Positions 8,099-17,221 are shown, counted from the first letter of the stretch. The stretch is DNA of 59,413 nucleotides from an uncultured Clostridia bacterium (GCA_930990965.1 CAKNRQ010000007.1:1-59413), one strand, 5' to 3'. Numbers and translations are program-made. The notes: a model not told the origin generated them from the sequence alone.

Positions 8099-8110
8099 TG
8101 GAGGGCAACT

Positions 8111-9715
8111 ATGGCATTTCCCTTTGACAACACAAGCTATCGGATCGCTTCGCGCAGGCGAGTGGTATTCTCAACGCGCGGCATGGTCTGCTCAAGCCAG
8201 CCGTTGGCGGCTCAGGCGGGGCTGGACGCGCTGCGCCGCGGCGGTAACGCCGTGGACGCCGCCATTGCCACTGCAGCCGCCCTTACAGTTGTCGAACCCA
8301 CGTCCAACGGCCTGGGCGGCGACGCCTTTGCACAGATCTGGATGGACGGCAAGCTCTACGGGCTCAACAGTTCCGGCCCGGCGCCGGCCCTGGCCGACGC
8401 AGACTTCCTGCGTGAAAAATATGGCGAGATTCCCATGCAGGGCTGGTACAGCGTAAATGTGCCAGGCATACCCGCCGCCTGGGCCGCGGCTCACAAGCGC
8501 TTCGGCCGCCTGCCCTTCGCCGGGCTTTTCAACGACGCCATAGCCTATGCAAAGGACGGCTACCCCGTGGCCCCGGTTGTGAGCCGGATCTGGCGCGGAG
8601 ATTTGGAGCTTTTCAGGCCACTGAAGGGTGAAGAAGTCTTTGAGCCCTGGTTTGAGACCTTTGCCCCAGAAATGCGCTCTCCCGCAGCCGGGGAGCTTGT
8701 GCGTCTGCCTCACCATGCCGAGACTCTGCGAGAACTCGCTGAGACCGGCTGCGAGAGCTTCTACCGTGGCCGTCTTGCCAGAGAAATAGACGCCTGGTCG
8801 CGCAAGACCGGCGGCTGGCTGCGCGCAGAGGATCTTGCAGCCTTCCATCCCCAGTGGGTGGAACCAATAGGCATCGACTACCGCGGCTACAGGGTCTGGG
8901 AGCTTCCCCCCAACGGCCACGGCCTGGTGGTGTTGATGACGCTGGGCATACTCTCCGGCTTTGACAGGCTCGACGGCTCGCCCGAGAGCGTCCACCGCGC
9001 CATCGAGGCCATGAAGCTCGCTTACGCCGACGGCAAGAGGTACATAGCCGAACCCGGCGCCATGGAATACACCGCCGCTCAGTTCCTCAACAGTGACTAC
9101 CTGGCCAGCCGCCGGGCGCTCATCGGCCATGAGGCCATAGAGCCCATGCCCGGCTCACCCAACTGCGGCGGCACGGTCTATTTCTGCACCGCCGATGGAA
9201 AGGGCAACATGGTCAGCTGGATACAGTCCAATTATGAGGATTTCGGCTCCGGCATTGTAGTGCCGGGCACAGGCATTGCCCTGCACAACCGCGGCTGCAA
9301 CTTTAACCTGGACCCCGGTTCTCCCAACTGCATGGCCCCGGGCAAGCGCCCATACCACACTATCATCCCCGGCTTCCTCACAAAAGAAGGACGTGCAGTT
9401 GCCCCCTTCGGCGTGATGGGCAAATTCATGCAGCCACAGGGCCACGTCCAGGCCATGATAAACATGCTGGACCTCGGCATGAACCCACAAGAGGCGCTGG
9501 ACGCGCCGCGCTGGCAGTGGACCGGAGGCAAACGCATTGAACTGGAAAGTTTCTACTTCCCGGAAATCTCCTCCGAACTTGCCCATCGCGGTCATCAGCT
9601 GGCCTCCGGAGACAGCCTCACCTTCGGCCGCGGCCAGATAATCTGGCGCGATGAATCCGGCGTACTCTGCGGCGCCACCGAGCCTCGCGCCGACGGAGGT
9701 ATAGCCGCATATTAA
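8111..9715 (+). CDS. ggt: gamma-glutamyltransferase family protein
   Basis: A 534-residue N-terminal-nucleophile hydrolase of the GGT family, which moves or hydrolyses gamma-glutamyl groups and matures by self-cleavage. The N-terminal signature GGNAVDAAIATAAALTVVEP (44-63) and the G-x-G-G-D motif are clear. The likely nucleophile is Thr355 in CGGTVYF, which replaces the more usual T-T-H-x-S form. There is no signal peptide, so it should be cytoplasmic, as in the YwrD/cephalosporin-acylase-like branch. GGAGGG lies five bases before the ATG. It follows the nitrilase gene within one operon, and a strong terminator ends it. Whether it acts on glutathione-like compounds or another gamma-glutamyl amide is open. 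Confidence 0.9.
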   Translation: MAFPFDNTSYRIASRRRVVFSTRGMVCSSQPLAAQAGLDALRRGGNAVDAAIATAAALTVVEPTSNGLGGDAFAQIWMDGKLYGLNSSGPAPALADADFLREKYGEIPMQGWYSVNVPGIPAAWAAAHKRFGRLPFAGLFNDAIAYAKDGYPVAPVVSRIWRGDLELFRPLKGEEVFEPWFETFAPEMRSPAAGELVRLPHHAETLRELAETGCESFYRGRLAREIDAWSRKTGGWLRAEDLAAFHPQWVEPIGIDYRGYRVWELPPNGHGLVVLMTLGILSGFDRLDGSPESVHRAIEAMKLAYADGKRYIAEPGAMEYTAAQFLNSDYLASRRALIGHEAIEPMPGSPNCGGTVYFCTADGKGNMVSWIQSNYEDFGSGIVVPGTGIALHNRGCNFNLDPGSPNCMAPGKRPYHTIIPGFLTKEGRAVAPFGVMGKFMQPQGHVQAMINMLDLGMNPQEALDAPRWQWTGGKRIELESFYFPEISSELAHRGHQLASGDSLTFGRGQIIWRDESGVLCGATEPRADGGIAAY

Positions 9716-9724
9716 ACAAAACGT

Positions 9725-9758
9725 CCACCCTGCCGTAAAAAAGCAGGGTGGTTTTTTT
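9725..9758 (+). terminator. intrinsic terminator after ggt
   Basis: CCACCCTGC / GCAGGGTGG stem with a nine-base loop, followed directly by seven T residues. Confidence 0.9.
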
Positions 9759-9920
9759 ATTTTCGTTCCTGTAGCATTCTCTAAAAACTCATATTGCAAG
9801 GCGCAGCTTTTGTGACACAATTAACGAACGAGCTGTCTTGAACATTCTAAACATCACAAACATTTTATTCATGTTGCTATAAAATTTTTGATAATTTCAC
9901 GACATTTTTGTGCTCGTTGC

Positions 9921-9949
9921 TTGATTTTCGTGCAGCTATCATGTAAAAT
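9921..9949 (+). promoter_or_regulatory. promoter for the membrane pyrophosphatase
   Basis: TTGATT (9921-9926), 17 bases, TAAAAT (9944-9949). The start codon follows some 55 bases later. The intergenic stretch 9759-9992 is AT-rich; I see only this promoter and a small CACAC/GTGTG stem near 9956-9973. Confidence 0.65.
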
Positions 9950-10004
9950 GTATTTCACACCTGAAAAGTGTGTGTAAACGAATTGTGTAGGAGTGATGGG
10001 ACGA

Positions 10005-12134
10005 ATGGAGGACTACTTCTGGCTGGGAATCGTGGGCGCGCTGATAGCGCTCATATTTGCCTGGTCTCAGGCACGGCGTGTCAAACAGTTTTCAGAGGGC
10101 ACGCCTCTCATGGAGAAGATTGCAGCCGCTATACGTAAGGGCGCCAACGCCTACCTCAAACGCCAGTACAAAACGGTCGCCATTATATTTGCAATCATAG
10201 CCGTTATTCTGGCCGTGCTGGCTTACGTACCCTGGATAAACGGTGAGGGGCTTGTCAACAAGTTCGTGCCCTTTGCCTTCGTAACCGGCGGGTTCTACTC
10301 CTGCATGGCCGGGTTTGTGGGTATGCGTATTGCCACCAGCGCGAACGCCCGCACGGCAAACGCCGCAAGCGAAAGCCTGAACCGCGGCCTGCGCGTGGCC
10401 ATATCCTCCGGCTCTGTTATGGGCTTCACGGTTGTCGGGCTGGGCATACTGGACGTCTCCGTCTGGTTCCTCATACTCGAGTACGGCTTCCACTGCGATG
10501 CGGACACGATAGCCAACACGATGGTCATGTTCGGCATGGGCGCCTCCTGCGCCGCGCTCTTCGCGCGTGTTGGCGGCGGCATCTTCACCAAGGCCGCTGA
10601 CGTCGGCGCCGATCTCGTCGGCAAGGTTGAGGCCGGTATCCCAGAGGACGACCCCCGTAATCCGGCCACTATAGCTGATAACGTGGGCGACAACGTCGGC
10701 GACGTCGCCGGCATGGGCGCCGACCTCTATGAGAGCTATGTAGGTTCCATTCTCGCCACCTTTGCTATAGGCGCCAGTGCAGGCTACGGCTGGAACGGCA
10801 TGTTCCTGCCGCTCGCCATAGCTGTTGTTGGCGTCGTCTGCTCGCTGATAGGCTCGTTTATGATAAAGACCGGCGAAAAGGCCAGCCAGCGCGAACTGCT
10901 CAAGAGCATGCGCACCGGCACTTACTTCGCCGCCGCGCTCTGCGCCGTACTGTGCATACCGCTCACCTGGTTCGTCATGAAGGACGTCGAGGGAGCAAGC
11001 TGGATCGGCATACTGGTGTCGATATTCTGCGGCCTCGCAGCCGGTTGTGCCATTGGCTACGTCACCGAGTATTACACCTCTGACACCTATAAGCCCACAC
11101 AGAATCTCGCCGACGCCACCGAGACCGGCGCAGCCACTACAATCATCGGCGGCATCTCCCTCGGCATGATAAGCACTGCCGCGCCGATACTGATAATCGG
11201 CGTTGCGGTCATCGTTAGTTTCCTCGCCAGCGGAGGCACGCTCACTACGGCCAGCGAACTCTATGAGTTCTCCTTCAACCACGGTCTCTACGGCATCGGC
11301 ATTTCGGCCATAGGCATGCTCGCCACGCTGGGCATCACGCTGGCCACCGACGCCTACGGCCCCGTCGCGGACAATGCCGGCGGCATCGCCGAGATGAGCG
11401 GCCTGGGCGAAGAAGTGCGCGAGCGCACCGACGCGCTCGACTCCCTCGGCAACACCACCGCCGCCACCGGCAAGGGCTTCGCCATAGGCTCTGCGGCTCT
11501 CACCGCGCTGGCGCTGCTGGTCAGCTATGTCGAGGTTGCTGAAAAGGCGCTGGGTGGGCCGATGGATCTCTCGGTCACAAACCCGGCTGTGCTGGTTGGC
11601 CTGTTTGTCGGCACCATGCTGGTGTTCATCTTCGGCTCGCTGACAATGAGCGCAGTGCAGAAGGCCGCCCAGCACGTCGTCGTGGAAGTTCGCCGTCAGT
11701 TCCGCGAAATTGCAGGCATCATGGAAGGCGAAACTGAGCCTGACTATGAGAGCTGCGTCGATCTTTGTACTTCCGGCGCTCTGCGCGCGATGGTGCTCCC
11801 CGCGCTGCTGGCGGTCATCGTGCCCATAGGCACCGGTCTGGTCCTGGGCGTCGAAGGCGTCGTGGGGCTGCTCGCAGGCACCACCACCTGCGGCTTCGGC
11901 ATGGCGGTGTTCATGTCTAACTCCGGCGGCGCCTGGGACAACGCCAAAAAGTACATAGAAGCTGGACATCACGGCGGCAAGGGCAGCGAGTGCCACAAGG
12001 CAGGCGTCATCGGCGACACCGTAGGCGACCCCTTCAAGGACACCTCCGGCCCGAGCCTGAACATACTCATCAAGCTCTGCTCGACCGTTTCCATAGTGTT
12101 CTCGGCCGTCATAGCCAACGTTCACCTCTTCTGA
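10005..12134 (+). CDS. hppA: membrane-bound pyrophosphatase, K+-dependent type (ion-pumping)
   Basis: A 709-residue integral membrane pump that couples pyrophosphate hydrolysis to H+ or Na+ export. The substrate loops are intact: [11 protein letters not shown] near residue 198, then the [17 protein letters not shown] region, and a C-terminal [15 protein letters not shown] segment. In the [10 protein letters not shown] motif near residue 482 the diagnostic position is Ala, with Gly three residues later, which marks the K+-dependent class; the K+-independent class has Lys there. Whether Na+ or H+ is moved cannot be decided here. The frame also offers GTG at 9993 and ATG at 9996; I prefer the ATG at 10005 because AGGAG is 11 bases before it and too close to the others. 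Confidence 0.96.
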   Translation: MEDYFWLGIVGALIALIFAWSQARRVKQFSEGTPLMEKIAAAIRKGANAYLKRQYKTVAIIFAIIAVILAVLAYVPWINGEGLVNKFVPFAFVTGGFYSCMAGFVGMRIATSANARTANAASESLNRGLRVAISSGSVMGFTVVGLGILDVSVWFLILEYGFHCDADTIANTMVMFGMGASCAALFARVGGGIFTKAADVGADLVGKVEAGIPEDDPRNPATIADNVGDNVGDVAGMGADLYESYVGSILATFAIGASAGYGWNGMFLPLAIAVVGVVCSLIGSFMIKTGEKASQRELLKSMRTGTYFAAALCAVLCIPLTWFVMKDVEGASWIGILVSIFCGLAAGCAIGYVTEYYTSDTYKPTQNLADATETGAATTIIGGISLGMISTAAPILIIGVAVIVSFLASGGTLTTASELYEFSFNHGLYGIGISAIGMLATLGITLATDAYGPVADNAGGIAEMSGLGEEVRERTDALDSLGNTTAATGKGFAIGSAALTALALLVSYVEVAEKALGGPMDLSVTNPAVLVGLFVGTMLVFIFGSLTMSAVQKAAQHVVVEVRRQFREIAGIMEGETEPDYESCVDLCTSGALRAMVLPALLAVIVPIGTGLVLGVEGVVGLLAGTTTCGFGMAVFMSNSGGAWDNAKKYIEAGHHGGKGSECHKAGVIGDTVGDPFKDTSGPSLNILIKLCSTVSIVFSAVIANVHLF

Positions 12135-12150
12135 TTACCTTACCCCCGTA

Positions 12151-12190
12151 CAAAAAGGGCAAGCCGGTTTTCCCGGCTTGCCCTTTTTGC
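12151..12190. terminator. bidirectional terminator between hppA and marR
   Basis: AAAAAGGGCAAGCCGG / CCGGCTTGCCCTTTTT stem with a short TTTTC loop. The T run on one strand and A run on the other make it work for both convergent genes. Confidence 0.9.
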
Positions 12191-12194
12191 GTCT

Positions 12195-12635
12195 TTAAAT
12201 GTCCTCAAGTTTTGACACTATCTCGCGGAACACCTCATAAAATGTCGCAACCTTCTCCCCATCCAAACTGCTGCTAACAGCCGCCAGCTTCTCAACAACT
12301 ATGCCGCTGAGTTCTTCGGCCTCTGCCCTGCCGCGCTCTGTGAGTATCAGGCTGCCGCGGTAGCGGCGCTTGACCCCCGGGTCAGTCTCGCAAATGAGCC
12401 CCCAATGCTCCAACTCAGCCGTCACACGTGAAATCTGCGCCCTGTCCACACCGCAGCGGGCGCTCAATTCAGTGGCGCTCAGTCCCTCGGGCGCGTCCAG
12501 CAACCTCAAGAGGCAGCTCACATGCACGCTCCTGAGCCCAAACTCCTTCGTATATTTCTCCTGTGCCCGGCGCAACTGCTTGTATGAACTGGATACCAGG
12601 CCGGTAAACTCATAGAATCTCTCTATTTCGTCCAC
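12195..12635 (-). CDS. MarR-family transcriptional regulator
   Basis: A 146-residue winged-helix regulator. The central part APEGLSATELSARCGVDRAQ, followed by S-R-V-T-A-E-L, is the helix-turn-helix, and a basic wing K-R-R-Y-R-G follows. The open frame runs much further upstream, antisense to degV, but the real start is the GTG at 12635: AGGTGG lies five bases before it and the promoter at 12655-12683 would exclude any earlier start. It is divergent from degV, and two MarR-type palindromes lie in the shared 102-bp intergenic region, so it probably represses both itself and degV. The inducer is unknown. Confidence 0.88.
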   Translation of the reverse strand: MDEIERFYEFTGLVSSSYKQLRRAQEKYTKEFGLRSVHVSCLLRLLDAPEGLSATELSARCGVDRAQISRVTAELEHWGLICETDPGVKRRYRGSLILTERGRAEAEELSGIVVEKLAAVSSSLDGEKVATFYEVFREIVSKLEDI

Positions 12636-12654
12636 AAATTCCACCTCGTAACTT

Positions 12655-12683
12655 ATAATACAACTAAGATATTGACAAGTCAA
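12655..12683 (-). promoter_or_regulatory. promoter for marR
   Basis: Minus strand TTGACT (12683-12678), 17-base spacer, TATTAT (12660-12655). Its -35 shares the palindrome TTGACAAGTCAA with the -35 of the divergent degV promoter. Confidence 0.75.
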
Positions 12684-12700
12684 CATTTTCGTTGTATAGT
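12672..12700 (+). promoter_or_regulatory. promoter for degV with MarR operator 1 (12672-12683)
   Basis: TTGACA (12672-12677), 17-base spacer, TATAGT (12695-12700). The -35 lies in the palindrome TTGACAAGTCAA, which fits the TTGnn...nnCAA pattern of MarR-family operators and overlaps the -35 of both divergent promoters. Confidence 0.8.
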
Positions 12701-12703
12701 TTG

Positions 12704-12715
12704 TTGAGCACTCAA
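12704..12715. promoter_or_regulatory. MarR operator 2
   Basis: TTGAGCACTCAA, a 12-bp dyad (14 bp with the outer G/C pair), centred 32 bp from operator 1. It sits just downstream of the degV -10, about where transcription starts. Confidence 0.7.
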
Positions 12716-12737
12716 CATTTATATTTGGAGGAGCACA

Positions 12738-13586
12738 ATGGCTGTTAAAATACTGGTCGACTCGACTTTTGACTTCACTCAGGAGCAGCTTGACGAGCTT
12801 GGGCTGGACTGCGTCCGGCTGCGCGTACACTTTGGCGATGCGGAATTCATCGACGGCGTGTCTATGACGCCGCAGCAGTTTTACGAGCGCCTCATAGAGA
12901 GCGACACACTGCCGACGACAAGCCAGGCAACGCCCACAGACTTTGCCGAGGCCTTCGAACGGCTGACCGCAAACGGCGACGATGTGCTGGCGCTCACGCT
13001 CTCTTCCGAGCTCTCCGGCACATATCAGAGCGCGATGATAGCCGCGGCAGACTTTGCCGGACACATCCGTGTTGTGGACACGCTAAGCGTCTCCCTGGGC
13101 GCACAGATAATAGCTCTCTATGCGCACCGCCTTGTTTCAGAGGGAAAGGGCCTGGACGCCGCGGCAGATGAGGTGGAGGCCGCCAAGGGGCGCGCGCACG
13201 TCATAGCGCTGCTTGACACCCTGGAGTATCTCAAGCGCGGCGGGCGCATATCCAGCGCGGCCGCATTCACCGGCGGCATACTCTCAATAAAGCCGGTAAT
13301 CACTATTCGTAACGGCGCAGTGGCTGTGATAGGCAAGGCCCGCGGTTCCAAGAATGGCAACAACCTGCTCTCTCAGATGATAGGGAAATACGGCGTAGAC
13401 TTCTCCATGCCCTACATGCTGGGCTACTCCGGTCTCTCCGACGCCACTCTGCAAAAGTACAAGGCCGACAGCGCCAGGCTCTGGGTTGGGCATGCCGACG
13501 ATCTTCCGGTGATGGTCATAGGCAGCGTAATAGGCACGCACGCCGGCCCCGGCGCGCTGGGTGTGGCTTTCTTCGGTCTCGAATAA
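12738..13586 (+). CDS. DegV family fatty-acid-binding protein
   Basis: A 282-residue cytoplasmic protein of the DegV family. Characterised members (FakB) hold a fatty acid for phosphorylation by FakA kinase; others have no known role. Seen here are the N-terminal KILVDSTFDFT strand, the PTTSQATPTDF segment and the SSELSGTYQSA loop that contacts the fatty acid carboxylate, and the late SKNGNNLLSQM region. Length is typical. GGAGG lies eight bases before the ATG. It is divergent from and probably controlled by the MarR regulator, so fatty-acid uptake or membrane-lipid signals may be sensed. No fakA is in the window. Confidence 0.9.
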   Translation: MAVKILVDSTFDFTQEQLDELGLDCVRLRVHFGDAEFIDGVSMTPQQFYERLIESDTLPTTSQATPTDFAEAFERLTANGDDVLALTLSSELSGTYQSAMIAAADFAGHIRVVDTLSVSLGAQIIALYAHRLVSEGKGLDAAADEVEAAKGRAHVIALLDTLEYLKRGGRISSAAAFTGGILSIKPVITIRNGAVAVIGKARGSKNGNNLLSQMIGKYGVDFSMPYMLGYSGLSDATLQKYKADSARLWVGHADDLPVMVIGSVIGTHAGPGALGVAFFGLE

Positions 13587-13596
13587 GGAATCAAAT

Positions 13597-13634
13597 AAAA
13601 AGCAGGGACGGATACATCCGTCCCTGCTTTTTTG
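13597..13634. terminator. bidirectional terminator between degV and the DUF2461 gene
   Basis: AAAAAGCAGGGACGGAT / ATCCGTCCCTGCTTTTTT stem with a very short loop. Both strands carry a T tail. Confidence 0.9.
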
Positions 13635-13657
13635 GAAACAAAGCTCTGTCCGATTCG

Positions 13658-14344
13658 TCAACGTATGTGTTCTCTCAGCCTGGACATGCTCAGGGCCTTG
13701 AGGAAGAAGTCATAGACCGGCACGATGCGTTTGAAGTCGCGCACAAGACGTTCGGGGAGTTCCTCGGAGTAGAGTATGCCGAGCTCAGTTTCCTCATGAG
13801 TGAGGCAGAAGCTCTTCTCGTCCAGCCAGGCACGCTCGTTTTCCGGCGCGTCCGGATGACGGGAGCGCTTGTAGCGCTCATCTTCCAGTTCAAAAACATC
13901 CTGCCCCTCAAAGGCCGAGAGTGCAGCCAGCCAGTCTGCGTCGTGCGAGAGTATGAGCTCTCTGGCGCACTCCATGACTGCAGGATCGGTCTGATACCAG
14001 CCGCAGCCCCAGCGCAGGCAGCGCGGCGAGTACTCAAACCAGAAGCTGGGATAGTTCTCGTATTTGGCGCGCAGCAGCGTTATCCACATCACGTCGCGGT
14101 ATATGGGCAGCTCGGGGCCCCGGCGCGTGTCGCGCCAGATACGTGAAATGCTCTTGCCGACTTTGGGTATTATTATGAGCGAAGGGTCTATCTCCCACAT
14201 GGCCGGGGCCAGGGCCTCAACCAGCCCAGCCGTCGGCTCCACTACGAGTTTCAGGTATTCTTCACGGTGGGCGTGAAACCACTCGCGCGAGTTCATCACC
14301 CGGTTGAGGGCCATGAAGTCCAATGTGGCTTCTGAAAATGGCAT
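13658..14344 (-). CDS. DUF2461 family protein
   Basis: A 228-residue soluble protein of the DUF2461/TIGR02453 family, of unknown biochemical function. The hallmark N-terminal region is present: an asparagine/serine-R-E-W-F-H-A-H-R-E-E-Y segment near residues 17-29, followed by a G-K-S-I-S-R-I-W-R-D-T-R motif and a P-x-Y-R-D-V segment. The C-terminal half is charged and helical. AGGAGA lies about nine bases before the ATG, and its own promoter lies at 14377-14405. It is convergent with degV. Nothing in the neighbourhood suggests a function. Confidence 0.85.
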   Translation of the reverse strand: MPFSEATLDFMALNRVMNSREWFHAHREEYLKLVVEPTAGLVEALAPAMWEIDPSLIIIPKVGKSISRIWRDTRRGPELPIYRDVMWITLLRAKYENYPSFWFEYSPRCLRWGCGWYQTDPAVMECARELILSHDADWLAALSAFEGQDVFELEDERYKRSRHPDAPENERAWLDEKSFCLTHEETELGILYSEELPERLVRDFKRIVPVYDFFLKALSMSRLREHIR

Positions 14345-14376
14345 ATTTCGTCGTCTCCTGTCTGAAATGCGCTGAA

Positions 14377-14405
14377 ATTATACCACGGTCAAATGTCAAA
14401 CGCAA
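14377..14405 (-). promoter_or_regulatory. promoter for the DUF2461 gene
   Basis: Minus strand TTGCGT (14405-14400), 17-base spacer, TATAAT (14382-14377). The start codon is about 33 bases past the -10. Confidence 0.7.
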
Positions 14406-14504
14406 GTTTACAAATATAGCTGGAAAAAAGCACGCATATGTGATAGTATAGTACACGCCGTATTGTTTTACGCGGCAAAAAAGCGCTTGCCAGGAGGGTA
14501 ATAA

Positions 14505-15362
14505 ATGCGCAGTTTTATGAAGCGGGTGGACCTGTTCTGTTATAAACACCCACGCTTTGGAATAAACAATTTCATGCTGTACGTCGTTTTCGGCACGCTC
14601 GCCGTGTGGCTGTTGGGCGCCATGGACACGACAAACATGCTTTACTACTATCTGACGTTTGACGCCAACGCCGTGCTGCACGGTCAGGTGTGGCGAATAA
14701 TCACCTTTATTTTCATACCGCAGAGCAGCGGACTGTGGCTGCTGCTGTTTTTGTACTTCTACTACTTCATCGGCTCCACGCTAGAGCGCGAGTGGGGACC
14801 TGGCAGGTTCACCATCTACTACCTTATGGGCATGCTGCTGACGGTCATCTACGGCTTCGTGACCTATTTCGTCACGGGCAGGTCATATTTCATGACCTCA
14901 AACTATATCAACCTCAGCATGTTCTTCGCCTTTGCCACACTGTTCCCGGACAACCGCGTGCTGGTCTTCTACATCATCCCCATCAAGATAAAGTGGCTGG
15001 CTCTGGCCGACGCGCTCTACTTTGTCTACGCCATTTTCTCCGACCTCGGCCGTGGACTGGGCATGATGAGCTTCCTGCCGCTTGTGGCCATACTCAACTA
15101 CTTCCTCTTCTGCGGCGACGACCTCTTCCGCGGCGTCATGCCGCGCGGACGTCAGCGCCGGGCAAAAACCGTGAATTTTCAGCGCGAAGTACGTAAGATA
15201 AAGTACGAGCAGAAACACGCCGGTTACACGCGCAAGTGTGCCGTCTGCGGCCGCACGGATGCGGACTACCCCGACCTCGAATTCCGCTACTGCTCCAGGT
15301 GTGTCGGCGTCCACTGCTTCTGCCAGGACCATATTAACAACCACGTCCATTTCACGGAATAA
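14505..15362 (+). CDS. rhomboid-like membrane protein with C-terminal zinc-ribbon, catalytic residues not seen
   Basis: A 285-residue protein with about six hydrophobic helices (residues 20-200) in a rhomboid-like arrangement, including a G-Q-V-W-R-I-I-T-F-I-F-I-P segment and a W-G-x-x-x-F-x-x-x-Y helix. The G-x-S-G serine motif is absent, and I see no matching histidine in the last helix, so it is probably a non-proteolytic rhomboid relative. The C-terminal 60 residues hold two Cys pairs (CAVCGR and CSRC) and further Cys/His residues (H-C-F-C-x-D-H), a likely zinc-binding knuckle in the cytoplasm. AGGAGG precedes the ATG by eight bases. The propeller gene follows 45 bases downstream. Function is unknown; it may chaperone or retain membrane clients. 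Confidence 0.75.
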   Translation: MRSFMKRVDLFCYKHPRFGINNFMLYVVFGTLAVWLLGAMDTTNMLYYYLTFDANAVLHGQVWRIITFIFIPQSSGLWLLLFLYFYYFIGSTLEREWGPGRFTIYYLMGMLLTVIYGFVTYFVTGRSYFMTSNYINLSMFFAFATLFPDNRVLVFYIIPIKIKWLALADALYFVYAIFSDLGRGLGMMSFLPLVAILNYFLFCGDDLFRGVMPRGRQRRAKTVNFQREVRKIKYEQKHAGYTRKCAVCGRTDADYPDLEFRYCSRCVGVHCFCQDHINNHVHFTE

Positions 15363-15407
15363 TGCGGACATGGCCGGACATAGAAATTAAACCGGTGGTG
15401 TATTGAA

Positions 15408-17216
15408 ATGCCTTCAGGGAAAAAGAGATCCAACAGACAGCCAGACTACTCCAGAGCACCGCAGTCTACGGGGCGCGCCATTGCACTTGGCATAGTATTC
15501 GTACTCCTCGTGCTGGTGCTGGTCTTTATAGTCTATCAAAACGCAACTTACCAGTCCGACAGCCCCCCGGCAGAGACCGGCTCCGGCATTGTCGATCCCG
15601 ACACGCCTCTCACCTCCGAGAGCCCGGCCGTGACCACTCCCGAGGCCACTCCGGAACCCACGCCGGTGCCCACGCCCGAGCCCTTCGAGCCGCACGCTGT
15701 TGACTCTACGCAACCGGGCAACTATATAGCCTACACCAACATACAGGTTGACGGCACAACGCTGGGCGACGGCGAGAGTTATGAGGACGACACCGGCATA
15801 TACATGGGCTATGCCGATGAGTACGCCCAGATTCCGGGCATCATGACCTTCCGCGGCAACAACCTGCGCTCCGGCGCCGCCTACGGCACGGCGAACATGA
15901 CGCAGAAGCAGCTCGGCAACTACTGGACGCACTCTACCGGCTCGCTTATGGACCCCAACGACGGGGCCTACTGGTCCGGCAACGGCTGGACCGGCCAGCC
16001 GCTCATAGCGGAATGGCCATATGAGACCCGTCAGAACATGACCTATATGAACGACTGGGCGCGCCAGCAGGAAACCCTCGTCGAAGTCATCTACCCGGCC
16101 ATGGACGGCTATGTCTACTTCCTCGAGCTCGAAACCGGCAAGGAGACCCGCGACCCGCTCTACATGGGCCTCACCTACAAAGGCACCGGTACGCTTGACC
16201 CGCGCGGTTATCCCCTTCTCTACATCGGCAGCGGCTACAACACCCAGCGCGGCCACGTCTCCGTCATCAGCCTGATTGACGGCAGTGTGCTTTACGAATT
16301 TGGCAGTTCAAGCGACAGCTTTGCCCTGCGCACCTGGCCTATGTGGGACGCTTCACCGCTCATAGACGCCGACACTGACAAGCTCATCTGGGCCGGAGAA
16401 AACGGCGTGCTCTATATAATCACCCTCGGCACCGAGTACGACGAGGAGGCCGGGACGATAAGCGTGAACCCGACCCGTACAGTCAAGTGGCGCTACGAGA
16501 GTTACCGCCATCAGAGTACCGGGCAGTATTGGCTTGGCTTTGAGGCCTCGCCCATAGTCTGGCAGGGCTACATTTTCCTCGCAGACAACGGCGGCCACTT
16601 CATGTGTCTCAACCTCGACACGCTTGAGCTCGTGTGGGTGCAGGACATCCTCGACGACTCCAACTGCACTCCCGTGCTGGACTTTGAGGACGGCCACCCC
16701 TACCTCTACATCTCCACCAGCTATCACCTCGGTTGGAGAAGCTGGACGACCGCCGAAATACCGGTCTGGAAGATTGACGCCGAGACCGGCGAAATAGTGT
16801 GGCAAGTCAACTACACCTGCTACAGTGCCGACGGTCTCTCCGGCGGCGCCCAGTCGAGCATAGCGCTCGGTCAGGGCAGCCTGGGCGACTATATATACCT
16901 CTCCATGTCCCGCTACCCGACCAGTGAAGGCGGCACGCTGCTGGCGCTGAAAAAATCTGACGGCAGCGAGGCCTGGACTATGAACACCCAGGTATACAGT
17001 TGGTCCACGCCGACCTGCGTATACGACCAGGACGGCAATGGGTACGTGATATACTGTACGCTGGGCCAGTACATGTATCTCATTGACGGCGTCACAGGTG
17101 ATCAGCTCGACGCCATGAACTGCTCCGGCAAGTTTGAAGCCAGCCCGGCGGTCTACAACAACTGGATAGTTGTCGGCCACCGCAACGGCTCCATCTACGG
17201 CGTGCAACTGACATAA
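15408..17216 (+). CDS. membrane-anchored PQQ-like beta-propeller protein
   Basis: A 602-residue protein with a basic N-terminus, one signal-anchor helix (residues 24-44), a Pro/Thr/Glu linker (about 60-95) and a large extracellular domain. That domain has repeated blades of the PQQ/BamB type, for example a D-G-Y-V-Y-F-L-E-L-E-T-G-K segment and later D-A-E-T-G-E-I-V-W-Q-V-N and S-D-G-S-E-A-W-T-M-N. Such propellers usually act as binding scaffolds; no quinone-enzyme catalytic residues are evident. The gene follows the rhomboid-like gene closely and may share its transcript; a strong terminator ends it. The ligand or partner is not known. Confidence 0.8.
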   Translation: MPSGKKRSNRQPDYSRAPQSTGRAIALGIVFVLLVLVLVFIVYQNATYQSDSPPAETGSGIVDPDTPLTSESPAVTTPEATPEPTPVPTPEPFEPHAVDSTQPGNYIAYTNIQVDGTTLGDGESYEDDTGIYMGYADEYAQIPGIMTFRGNNLRSGAAYGTANMTQKQLGNYWTHSTGSLMDPNDGAYWSGNGWTGQPLIAEWPYETRQNMTYMNDWARQQETLVEVIYPAMDGYVYFLELETGKETRDPLYMGLTYKGTGTLDPRGYPLLYIGSGYNTQRGHVSVISLIDGSVLYEFGSSSDSFALRTWPMWDASPLIDADTDKLIWAGENGVLYIITLGTEYDEEAGTISVNPTRTVKWRYESYRHQSTGQYWLGFEASPIVWQGYIFLADNGGHFMCLNLDTLELVWVQDILDDSNCTPVLDFEDGHPYLYISTSYHLGWRSWTTAEIPVWKIDAETGEIVWQVNYTCYSADGLSGGAQSSIALGQGSLGDYIYLSMSRYPTSEGGTLLALKKSDGSEAWTMNTQVYSWSTPTCVYDQDGNGYVIYCTLGQYMYLIDGVTGDQLDAMNCSGKFEASPAVYNNWIVVGHRNGSIYGVQLT

Positions 17217-17221
17217 CAAGC

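Noticed and set aside
10092-12125. A 677-codon open frame antisense to the pyrophosphatase gene, and similar long antisense frames (for example 5314-6669, 43567-46005, 49738-51954).
   Set aside because: They lie opposite clear genes, have no ribosome binding sites and show His/Arg/Ala-rich nonsense composition caused by GC-rich third positions in the real genes.
12636-13064. Long N-terminal extension of the MarR gene (frame open to 13064).
   Set aside because: It would run antisense through degV and across the marR promoter; the GTG at 12635 has the proper ribosome binding site.
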